Position numbers and translations under genes: made by a program
In this document: in pieces, positions 1 through 5,214 of the stretch
How positions within the stretch are numbered: the stretch's first letter is position 1
Layout of the letters: every line of letters begins with the position of its first letter
Origin: Polaromonas sp. YR568
Lineage (GTDB): Bacteria > Pseudomonadota > Gammaproteobacteria > Burkholderiales > Burkholderiaceae
Direction: 5' to 3'
Assembly (NCBI GenBank): GCA_945871335.1
Contig: CAMBWM010000169.1
Location: 1 to 5,427, forward strand
Length of the DNA: 5,427 bases
The notes under the pieces: model-generated
The model's input: the letters and a program-made list of their open reading frames with translations, nothing else
What the model was told of the DNA's origin: nothing
The model's database searches: none

Positions 1-317
1 AAGCCTTCGGCCACCACTTTTTCTTCGGCCACCTGGTCGTGCACAAACAGCACATCGGCGTCGCCGCGGCGGCCCATGTCGATGGCCTGGCCGGTGCCCA
101 GCGCCACCACCTTGATGTCGATGCCCGTGGCCTTTTTGAACTCAGGCAAAAGGTAAGAAAAAAGCCCGGACTGCTCGGTCGAGGTGGTCGAGGCCATGAC
201 GATGGACGGGCTTTGCGCCTGCGCCAGCGAGGCGCCGGCCAACAGCCCGCCCCACAGCAGCAGCGTTGAAAGACGACGGACCAAATCGCTGTGACGACCT
301 TGATTGAGATGTTTCAT
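1..317 (-). CDS. tupA: Tungstate ABC transporter substrate-binding protein TupA, N-terminal part (runs off the window edge)
   Basis: Periplasmic binding protein that would capture tungstate (possibly molybdate) and deliver it to the TupB/TupC importer. Only 105 residues are present; the 3' end lies beyond position 1. The start ATG at 317-315 overlaps the tupC stop (ATGA) and follows an AGGGG Shine-Dalgarno about 8 nt upstream. Residues 1-34 read as a Sec signal peptide: basic start (RR at 14-15), hydrophobic LLLWGGLLAGASLA, and an AQA cleavage site after residue 34. The mature part opens with the Tup hallmark TTSTEQSGLF (44-53), whose Thr/Ser residues are known in the family to ligate the oxyanion. 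It continues with LGTGQAIDMGRRGDADVLFVH (73-93), also typical of TupA/WtpA-type proteins. The permease next door is of the Tup type, which supports tungstate over sulfate. Metal preference (W versus Mo) cannot be settled from sequence. Confidence 0.92.
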   Translation of the reverse strand, partial: MKHLNQGRHSDLVRRLSTLLLWGGLLAGASLAQAQSPSIVMASTTSTEQSGLFSYLLPEFKKATGIDIKVVALGTGQAIDMGRRGDADVLFVHDQVAEEKVVAEG

Positions 318-1042
318 CCTAATTCCCCTTTTAAAAACTGTGCGGCTGCCGGCGGCAGCGGCCGATTGAAAAAATCGTGCACGGGCGCATCGGCCAGCAC
401 CTGCCCCTGCTCGAGGTAAATCACCCGGCTGGCCAGGCGTTTGACCTGGCCCAGGTTGTGGCTGCTGAACACGAGCGTCATGCCGGCGGCGGCAAACTCG
501 GCCATCAGCGTTTCGACCTCGCGCTTGGCGGTCGGGTCCAGGCTGGATGTGGGCTCGTCAAGCAGCAAGACCTGCGGCTGCAGTGCCCGGGCACGTGCCA
601 GCGCCAGCCGCTGCTGCTGCCCGCCAGAGAGCGTTTTGGCAGGCTGCTGCGCCAGCGCTGCCAGCCCCACCTGCTCTAGCGCGGCCAGTGCCTGCGAGCG
701 CGCCGTGCGCCAACCGGCGCCGGCCATCCACAAGCCCAGGGCCACATTGTTTTGCGCGCTGGTGCGCAGCATGTAAGGGCGCTGAAAAAGCATGGCCTGC
801 GGGGCTGCCTGCGGGCGCAGGTTGAGCCCGCCGGAGGCCGGCAGCAGGCCGTGGATCAGTCGCAGCAAGGTGCTCTTGCCGCTGCCGTTGGCACCCACCA
901 GCGCCACCCGCTCGCCGCGCGTGATGTTCAGCGTGCAGTCGGTGAGCGCGGCAAAAGGGCCAAAGTGCACGCTGGCCTGGCGCAACGCGATCAGGACATC
1001 CGCCGCTTGCTGCGGGCTGGCGGCACTGTACGGCGCGTTCAT
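314..1042 (-). CDS. tupC: Tungstate ABC transporter ATP-binding protein TupC
   Basis: Cytoplasmic ATPase that powers oxyanion import through TupB. The 242 residues contain all nucleotide-binding motifs: Walker A GANGSGKST (50-58), Q-loop Gln in LFQRP (Q87), signature LSGGQQQR (138-145), Walker B VLLLDEP (158-164) with the D-loop SSLD following, and the switch His in SSHN (H195). The length is that of a bare ABC domain with only a short C-terminal tail, with no TOBE/molybdate-binding extension such as ModC carries. This fits TupC rather than ModC. The start ATG at 1042-1040 overlaps the tupB stop by 4 bp, and its stop overlaps the tupA start by 4 bp, so the three genes should be translationally coupled. 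The first 20 residues are a poorly conserved lead-in before the domain begins. Confidence 0.93.
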   Translation of the reverse strand: MNAPYSAASPQQAADVLIALRQASVHFGPFAALTDCTLNITRGERVALVGANGSGKSTLLRLIHGLLPASGGLNLRPQAAPQAMLFQRPYMLRTSAQNNVALGLWMAGAGWRTARSQALAALEQVGLAALAQQPAKTLSGGQQQRLALARARALQPQVLLLDEPTSSLDPTAKREVETLMAEFAAAGMTLVFSSHNLGQVKRLASRVIYLEQGQVLADAPVHDFFNRPLPPAAAQFLKGELG

Positions 1043-1803
1043 CCGCCCGATCCCAACGTAGCCGCGCGATCGGCAGCATGCGGCGCCGTCCGGGCGCCCT
1101 GCCCCTCACGGCACTCACGCCAATAGCGAATCAGGGCAATCAGCGCGTTCAGCAACAAGACCACCAACAGCAACAGCGCGCCCAGCGCCAGCGCCAGTGG
1201 CAAGTCACCCTTGCTGGTTTCCAGCGCAATGGCGGTGGTCATCACCCGCGTGAAGCCTTCGATGTTTCCGCCCACCACCATCACCGCACCTACCTCAGAG
1301 ATGGCCCGGCCAAAAGCTGCGATCACCACGGTCAGCAAAGCGTAGCGCTCATCCCACAGAAGGATCAGGCCGCGCCTGATGGTGCCCGCGCCCAGCGACT
1401 GCAACTGCTCGCCATGCAGGCGCTCGGCGTCGTCAATGCTCTGGCGAACCAGCGCGGTCACCACGGGCAGCACCAACACGGCTTGCGCCAACACCATGGC
1501 CTTGAATGAAAAAAGCCAACCCAGAAAACCCAGCGGGCCCGAGCGCGATAGCAGCAGGTAAACCACCAGACCCACCACCACCGAGGGCAGCGCCAGCGCG
1601 GTGTTGAGAAAAGCCAGCACCACACCGCGCCCTGCAAAACGGGCCACGCCCAACCAGGCGCCCAGCACCAAGCCCAGACTGCAAGCCAGCACACAGGCGC
1701 AAGCGCTGACCGCCAGCGAACGCAGCACGATGCCGGCCAGCACGGGGTCCAGCGTGGTGATCAGAGAAAAAGCGGTGAGGACGCTGTCTTGAAAAGTATT
1801 CAT
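1039..1803 (-). CDS. tupB: Tungstate ABC transporter permease TupB
   Basis: Inner-membrane permease, 254 residues, which would form the oxyanion channel as a homodimer bound to TupC. Hydrophobic segments lie at about 20-50, 60-86, 101-120, 153-176 and 200-226. TupB/WtpB-like motifs are clear: NTALALPSVVVGLVVYLLLS (67-86) and, after the ATPase-contacting EAA-type loop (about 131-150), the stretch from FGRAISEVGAVMVVGGN (164-180) to TTAIALETSKGD (189-200). I chose the ATG at 1803 although the frame stays open to 1956. The extra 51 residues are basic and unlike the family, and MNTFQDSV is a typical TupB start. No good Shine-Dalgarno precedes it; a GC hairpin sits there instead. It is the first gene of the B-C-A operon. 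The hydrophilic tail after 228 (CREGQGARTAPHAADRAA) is variable and probably cytoplasmic. Confidence 0.92.
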   Translation of the reverse strand: MNTFQDSVLTAFSLITTLDPVLAGIVLRSLAVSACACVLACSLGLVLGAWLGVARFAGRGVVLAFLNTALALPSVVVGLVVYLLLSRSGPLGFLGWLFSFKAMVLAQAVLVLPVVTALVRQSIDDAERLHGEQLQSLGAGTIRRGLILLWDERYALLTVVIAAFGRAISEVGAVMVVGGNIEGFTRVMTTAIALETSKGDLPLALALGALLLLVVLLLNALIALIRYWRECREGQGARTAPHAADRAATLGSGG

Positions 1804-1806
1804 AAG

Positions 1807-1819
1807 GGGCGTTGCGCCC
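1807..1819 (-). promoter_or_regulatory. Small GC hairpin at the tupB ribosome-binding region
   Basis: GGGCG-TTG-CGCCC on the plus strand, so the tupB transcript would read GGGCG-CAA-CGCCC. This is a perfect 5-bp GC stem with a 3-nt loop, ending 3 nt before the tupB ATG. It occupies the place where a Shine-Dalgarno would be expected, and none is visible. It could damp or gate translation, or be a chance palindrome in GC-rich DNA. It is too short and lacks a U-tract, so it is not a terminator. Confidence 0.25.
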
Positions 1820-1880
1820 GTGAAGGCTTGCGCACTGTAGCGTAGTTGCAGCGGCTTTCTGGCGCATCGGTATTGGCGAG

Positions 1881-1900
1881 CTATGAAGCCTTTTGCATAG
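1881..1900. promoter_or_regulatory. Candidate operator for the ModE-type regulator (CTATG-N10-CATAG)
   Basis: A perfect 5-bp inverted repeat, CTATG then 10 nt then CATAG, with one further matching inner pair (A1887/T1894). Its centre (1890.5) lies 87 bp from the tupB ATG and 88 bp from the regulator ATG, almost exactly midway in the divergent intergenic region. From memory, ModE boxes pair CTAT/ATAG-like half-sites over a comparable length; the AT-rich inner bases of the E. coli site are not kept here. The inference is that the divergent regulator binds here and controls both directions. The -10/-35 elements are not clear enough to place a promoter relative to it. Confidence 0.45.
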
Positions 1901-1955
1901 GAATCTGGCCTTTTTTGGAAGGACTGCAGCGACTGCGGCGCCCCCAGGGTCGCCA

Positions 1956-1966
1956 TTGATAATCAA
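1956..1966. promoter_or_regulatory. Small palindrome just upstream of the regulator start (TTGAT-A-ATCAA)
   Basis: A perfect 5-1-5 inverted repeat ending 12 nt before the regulator ATG. It contains GATAAT (1958-1963), which resembles a sigma-70 -10 box, but no acceptable -35 lies 16-18 bp upstream. If GATAAT is the -10, the leader would be only about 9 nt. That would agree with the absence of a Shine-Dalgarno before the regulator start, and a protein bound to the palindrome would block transcription. This is a weak assignment made from the sequence alone. Confidence 0.25.
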
Positions 1967-1978
1967 ACCCACAATCCT

Positions 1979-3133
1979 ATGCACAAAGTTCAACTGTCTT
2001 ACCAGCTGTCTGCCGAACGCAGCCCGAACGCGCTGATCCGCAACCCCTTGCTGGACCTGCTGCACGCGGTGCGCGAACACGGCTCGATTTCGGGTGCTGC
2101 TCGCCACCTGGGACTGTCCTACCGCCATGTCTGGGGCGCACTCAAAGACGCTGAGCAATCGCTGGGCCACCCGCTGATCGTCTGGGAAAAAGGCCAGCGC
2201 GCGCTGCTCACAGAGTTCGGCCAGAAATTACTTTGGGCCGAGCGACAGGCTCAGGCGCGCCTGGCGCCGCAAATTGAAGCGCTGCGCGGCGACATCGAGC
2301 GCGCACTTGCCATGGCCTTTGACGACAGTGCCCACGTGCTGGTGCTTTACGCCAGCCATGACGCGGCGCTGGCAGCGCTGCGCCAGCACACCGCGCCCAG
2401 CGGTTTGCACATGGACATCCGTTTCATGGGCAGCGTGGACGCCATTGCCGCGCTGAACGCCGGGCGCTGCCAGATGGCCGGCTTTCACACCCTGGAGCGA
2501 CCCGGCTCCGACTCGCAGGCGGCGCTGGCCTACCGGCGCCAGCTCAAGCCGGGGCTGCACAAATTGATAGGCTTTTCTTACCGGATGCAGGGCCTCTTGG
2601 TGGCGCGCGGCAATCCGCTGGGCCTGCGCGGACTGCCGGACCTGCTGCGCCCGGGCTTGCGCTATATCAACCGCGCCAGCGGCACCGGCACCCGTGTGCT
2701 GCTCGACGAGTTACTGGCGCAGCAGCACATCGATCCGGCCGGCATCAACGGTTACGCCAGTCAGGAGCCTTCGCATGCCGCTGTGGCGCAGGCAGTCGCC
2801 AGCGGCGCAGCCGACGCGGGCCTTGGCATCGAGGCGGCAGCGCTTGAAAAAGGGCTGGACTTCATCCCGCTGGTGCGCGAGCGTTACCACCTGGTGTGCC
2901 TGAAGTCGGCGCTGGATCAGCCCCCGGTCAAAGCCTTGCTGCAAGCCCTGCAAAGCCCGGCTTGGGCGGCCACGCTGGCGCAGTTGCCCAGCTACAGCGC
3001 CGAAGGCGCGCAAAGCGGCCAGGTGCTGGCCTTGCGCGCCCACTTGCCGTGGTGGCGTTACCGGCAGGAAAAAACCACTCACAGCGCGCAGGACCTGAAA
3101 CCGCAAAAAATATCGTCCCGCCCGGGCAAATAA
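1979..3133 (+). CDS. ModE-type winged-HTH transcriptional regulator with C-terminal periplasmic-binding-protein-like domain
   Basis: Probable one-component oxyanion sensor controlling the divergent tup operon. Residues 18-85 form a LysR/ModE-type winged helix: LLDLLHAVREHGSISGAARHLGLSYRHVWGALKDAE, then a wing with LLTEFGQKLL. They align with E. coli ModE (GSIS...A...GISY...WDAI...LT.YGQ) from the first residues, which supports the ATG at 1979 even though no Shine-Dalgarno is visible. Residues 85-115 look like a linker helix. Residues 118-345 resemble the cytoplasmic PBP-like domain family (Pfam PBP_like): LYASHDAAL (123-131), NRASGTGTRVLLDELL (231-246), GYASQEPSHAAVAQAVASG (258-276) and ADAGLGIEAAALEKGLDFIPL (278-298). 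ModE senses molybdate through TOBE domains; here a PBP-like domain replaces them. The ligand (tungstate or molybdate) and the sign of regulation are inferred from the divergent operon. The last 18 residues (basic, non-conserved) are encoded antisense to the EgtB/SenA-family gene. Confidence 0.88.
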   Translation: MHKVQLSYQLSAERSPNALIRNPLLDLLHAVREHGSISGAARHLGLSYRHVWGALKDAEQSLGHPLIVWEKGQRALLTEFGQKLLWAERQAQARLAPQIEALRGDIERALAMAFDDSAHVLVLYASHDAALAALRQHTAPSGLHMDIRFMGSVDAIAALNAGRCQMAGFHTLERPGSDSQAALAYRRQLKPGLHKLIGFSYRMQGLLVARGNPLGLRGLPDLLRPGLRYINRASGTGTRVLLDELLAQQHIDPAGINGYASQEPSHAAVAQAVASGAADAGLGIEAAALEKGLDFIPLVRERYHLVCLKSALDQPPVKALLQALQSPAWAATLAQLPSYSAEGAQSGQVLALRAHLPWWRYRQEKTTHSAQDLKPQKISSRPGK

Positions 3134-4359
3134 AAGTTGCGGTATTTGGGTGACTTCATGCGCGCCCGCGTGGCAAAGGAGCCGCCGCGCAAGGATTTGT
3201 GGGTGCCGAACCAGGGCGCTGAATAGTCGGCATACGGGCCGGCCTGAAAGCCGGGGTAAGGCGCAAAGTTGTTGCCCATCCATTCCCACACATCACCCCA
3301 GCGAAAACCGCGCCTGTCGGCGCTGTGTGCCGCAATCTCCCACTCCACTTCAAAGGGCAAACGCCGCCCGGCCCAGCGGCACCAGGCGTCGGCCTCCCAC
3401 CAGCTCATGTGCATGGCCGGCTGCTGGCCCAACATGCGCTGCGACTGACCAAAACGCGTTTGCATCACCGCACCGCTGGCCACCCCGATCTGCTCCACGT
3501 AGCGCGGCCCGCGCCGCCCTTCTTGCTGGCTGATCGCCTGCAACCAGTGCCAGCCTTCAGCGCACCACAGCTCGCTGCGGTCGTAAGCGCCGTCTGCCAC
3601 AAACTCCACATACTGCGCCCAGCTGACGGGCTGCGCATCGATCTCGAATTCGGGCACTGTCACATCATGCTGACCGACCTCGTTGTCAAACACAAAACCC
3701 GGGCTCTCGGCAGCGCTGCCCATAGTCCAACGCGTGGCCGGCATGCGCAAGGGCTGACGCAGCGTCATGGCGGGCGGCGTCAATGCCTTGCGCAAGGGCG
3801 CGTCCAGCGACAAACCGAGGGCTTGCAAAGCCGCGGTCATGGCCTCCGCGTGCATGTCCTCATGGAACAAGCAAAGACGGTAAAAATAAAGTGCCTGGTC
3901 AGAGTCCCCGGCTTTTTCCAGCAGGCTCAGACTGCTGTCCAGAGTTTGCAGCAGGTAGTCGCGGCAGCCCTCCACACCGGGCAAGTCCAGTGTCCAGCGG
4001 CTGTCGTGCGCAACATGGCTGGAGTCCCACCAGCGGTCGGCATTGGGCTCTATAGAGGGCAGGCAAGCAGCGCCGGGGTCGCACTGGGCGCCCTGGTGAC
4101 GCTGCAGATTACGGCCGATCCAGCTCTCCTGAAACCAGCCCAAGTGACCCACCTCCCACAGGGGCGGGTTGAGAATAGGCAGGCGGGGGACTGAAAAACC
4201 GCCCGCTTCCAAAGACTGCTGAAACTGCCTGAGCAAGTGCAGCGTGTGGTTGCGCGCATCCATCAGGGCAAGCGACAAAACTTCGCGCCCACCCTGGCGA
4301 ATGCCGGAAGAGTCGATCAGGCCCGGGCTGTCGCCGGGCGCAGGCGCAGGTGGGGCCAT
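3079..4359 (-). CDS. EgtB/SenA-family non-heme iron sulfoxide (or selenoxide) synthase, ergothioneine/selenoneine type
   Basis: EgtB enzymes couple a thiol (cysteine or gamma-glutamylcysteine) to hercynine with O2 in ergothioneine synthesis. SenA relatives use a selenosugar to make selenoneine. The 426 residues comprise an N-terminal DinB-like helical domain (about 25-180) and a C-terminal FGE/sulfatase-modifying domain (about 205-426). The expected iron triad is visible: H72 in WEVGHLGWFQE, and H166 and H170 in FHEDMHAE. C-terminal hallmarks are FVFDNE (222-227), SWWEADAWCRWAGRRLP (319-335), WGDVWEW (354-360) and the end RNFYLPGRDDIFCGFRSCAL. The FHEDMHAE form differs from the HHEQQH form of common proteobacterial EgtB and, from memory, is closer to Burkholderiales SenA. 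No egtD, senB or senC is adjacent in the window, so the substrate is open. I prefer ATG 4359 (GGA about 10 nt upstream) over TTG 4374; ATG 4263 would trim the first helix. The protein is probably cytoplasmic, as no signal peptide is seen. Confidence 0.85.
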   Translation of the reverse strand: MAPPAPAPGDSPGLIDSSGIRQGGREVLSLALMDARNHTLHLLRQFQQSLEAGGFSVPRLPILNPPLWEVGHLGWFQESWIGRNLQRHQGAQCDPGAACLPSIEPNADRWWDSSHVAHDSRWTLDLPGVEGCRDYLLQTLDSSLSLLEKAGDSDQALYFYRLCLFHEDMHAEAMTAALQALGLSLDAPLRKALTPPAMTLRQPLRMPATRWTMGSAAESPGFVFDNEVGQHDVTVPEFEIDAQPVSWAQYVEFVADGAYDRSELWCAEGWHWLQAISQQEGRRGPRYVEQIGVASGAVMQTRFGQSQRMLGQQPAMHMSWWEADAWCRWAGRRLPFEVEWEIAAHSADRRGFRWGDVWEWMGNNFAPYPGFQAGPYADYSAPWFGTHKSLRGGSFATRARMKSPKYRNFYLPGRDDIFCGFRSCAL

Positions 4360-4471
4360 GGCAGTTGCGTCCAAAAATGAATAAATTCGAAATCATTGTG
4401 GCACCAGCCCAAGCGTGCTGTGAACAGCGCTTTCCATCTAAACAGCTGGTTTTGAAAGGTGAATGATGAAT

Positions 4472-4484
4472 TTTCAGCCTGAAA
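4472..4484. promoter_or_regulatory. Perfect 13-bp palindrome, possible operator (TTTCAG-C-CTGAAA)
   Basis: A 6-1-6 perfect inverted repeat between the divergent EgtB/SenA and TRAP genes, about 113 bp from the former start and 128 bp from the latter. Its size and symmetry suit a dimeric regulator. No regulator gene lies beside it in the window, so the binding protein is unknown. A 12-base perfect match can also occur by chance. Confidence 0.25.
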
Positions 4485-4601
4485 GTGCCCAAAACCCAGT
4501 CCGGAGGACCGAGTTGTCGATAAACTACGAAACCGCCTCCGAACCCATTAGCCAATCAGTGTGGCGCTCAATGGCCATGGTTCGACATGAGGCCAGTTAC
4601 C

Positions 4602-4606
4602 AGGGA
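4602..4606 (+). promoter_or_regulatory. Ribosome binding site of the TRAP small-subunit gene
   Basis: AGGGA lies 5 nt before the ATG at 4612. It fixes that start and argues against longer or shorter alternatives. Confidence 0.6.
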
Positions 4607-4611
4607 CACCC

Positions 4612-5214
4612 ATGAAACTACTTTTAAAGTTATCCAAAGCTGTGGACGGGCTGAACACCCAGGTCGGCAGACTGACGATGTGGCTGATTTTGGCCACCAC
4701 GCTCATCAGCGCCGGTAACGCGCTGGTGCGTAAATTTTTCAACATGAGCTCAAACGGTCTGCTGGAGATCCAGTGGTACCTTTTTGCCGCCGTCTTCATG
4801 CTGGGCGCCGGTTATGGCTTTTTGAAGAACACGCATGTGCGCATCGACTTCATCTCGACCAAGCTCAGCGACAGAGCCCGTAACTGGGTTGATGTACTGG
4901 GCATCGCTTTCGTGCTGATTCCGTTTTGCCTGATCACCATCGCTCTGGGCTGGCCGTTTTTCATGCAGGCGCTGGTCAGCGGCGAAATGTCGCAAAACGC
5001 CGGCGGACTGATCCGCTGGCCGGCCTATGTCCTGATCCCCCTGGGTTTTGCCCTGCTGCTGCTGCAAGCCCTGTCCGAGATGGTCAAACGTGTCGCCTTC
5101 CTCAGAGGTGAGGGACCCGACGTTCTGAACAGCGAAGACAGCAAATCGGACGAGCAAAAGCACCTCGAAGAACTTGAAGCCAAAACTGCCCGTCTGCTGG
5201 CCGGAGACAAATAA
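4612..5214 (+). CDS. TRAP transporter small permease subunit (DctQ family)
   Basis: Small inner-membrane subunit of a tripartite ATP-independent periplasmic transporter, which pairs with the large subunit to use an ion gradient for uptake of an organic acid or similar solute. Of 200 residues, four hydrophobic segments lie at about 19-38, 53-72, 93-115 and 135-157, the usual DctQ layout. Diagnostic features are EIQWYLFAAVFMLGAGYGFLK (52-72) followed by NTHVRID (73-79), and the NAGGLIRWPAYVLIPLGF stretch (129-146). After the fourth helix there is a charged tail (about 165-200, LNSEDSKSDEQKHLEELEAK) that may form a short cytoplasmic helix and is longer than in many DctQ proteins. A good Shine-Dalgarno precedes the start. 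The stop TAA abuts the ATG of the large subunit, so the two are certainly one operon. The solute cannot be told: no binding protein (DctP) is visible upstream or within the window. Confidence 0.93.
   Translation: MKLLLKLSKAVDGLNTQVGRLTMWLILATTLISAGNALVRKFFNMSSNGLLEIQWYLFAAVFMLGAGYGFLKNTHVRIDFISTKLSDRARNWVDVLGIAFVLIPFCLITIALGWPFFMQALVSGEMSQNAGGLIRWPAYVLIPLGFALLLLQALSEMVKRVAFLRGEGPDVLNSEDSKSDEQKHLEELEAKTARLLAGDK

Larger units (their letters stand above)
4360..4611. other. Divergent intergenic region between the EgtB/SenA gene and the TRAP operon
   Basis: About 250 bp with no convincing protein gene. The part next to the EgtB/SenA gene (4376-4396) is AT-rich and likely holds its promoter, but I cannot fix -35/-10 boxes. 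The palindrome listed separately lies near the middle. Towards the TRAP genes there is a loose inverted repeat, CGGAGG (4502-4507) and CCTCCG (4536-4541), with a 28-nt loop. A 14-codon open frame (4571-4615) overlaps the TRAP start as ATGA but has no Shine-Dalgarno. A TGGCAC at 4399-4404 recalls a sigma-54 -24 element but lacks a properly spaced -12 GC. Confidence 0.5.

Noticed and set aside
558..1118. 186-codon minus-strand frame overlapping tupC in another frame
   Set aside because: An Arg/Ala/Gly-rich shadow of the ATPase gene, whose motifs are all in the tupC frame.
1804..1956. N-terminal extension of tupB to a start at 1956 (51 extra residues)
   Set aside because: The extension is unlike TupB proteins, would cover the whole divergent regulatory region including the candidate operator, and lacks a supporting ribosome binding site.
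3325..4194. 289-codon open frame on the plus strand, antisense to the EgtB/SenA gene
   Set aside because: It lies wholly opposite a gene with clear domains, has low-complexity His/Gln/Arg-rich composition typical of GC-rich antisense frames, and matches no family I recognise.
4360..4374. TTG start at 4374 for the EgtB/SenA gene
   Set aside because: It would add only five residues, is a rare start codon, and has no ribosome binding site, whereas the ATG at 4359 has a GGA at a suitable distance.
4399..4416. Possible sigma-54 promoter (TGGCAC) ahead of the TRAP operon
   Set aside because: The -24-like TGGCAC is present, but the expected TTGC at -12 is absent; the only nearby GC is one base out of spacing. 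It is also about 200 bp from the TRAP start.
4502..4541. Inverted repeat CGGAGG / CCTCCG as a terminator or riboswitch stem
   Set aside because: Only 6 bp with a 28-nt loop, no inner pairing and no T-tract. There is no match to a riboswitch I know.
4571..4615. 14-codon upstream open frame (MAMVRHEASYQGHP) ending in an ATGA overlap with the TRAP small-subunit start
   Set aside because: No Shine-Dalgarno precedes it, and the real gene has its own good site. Short frames like this are expected by chance.
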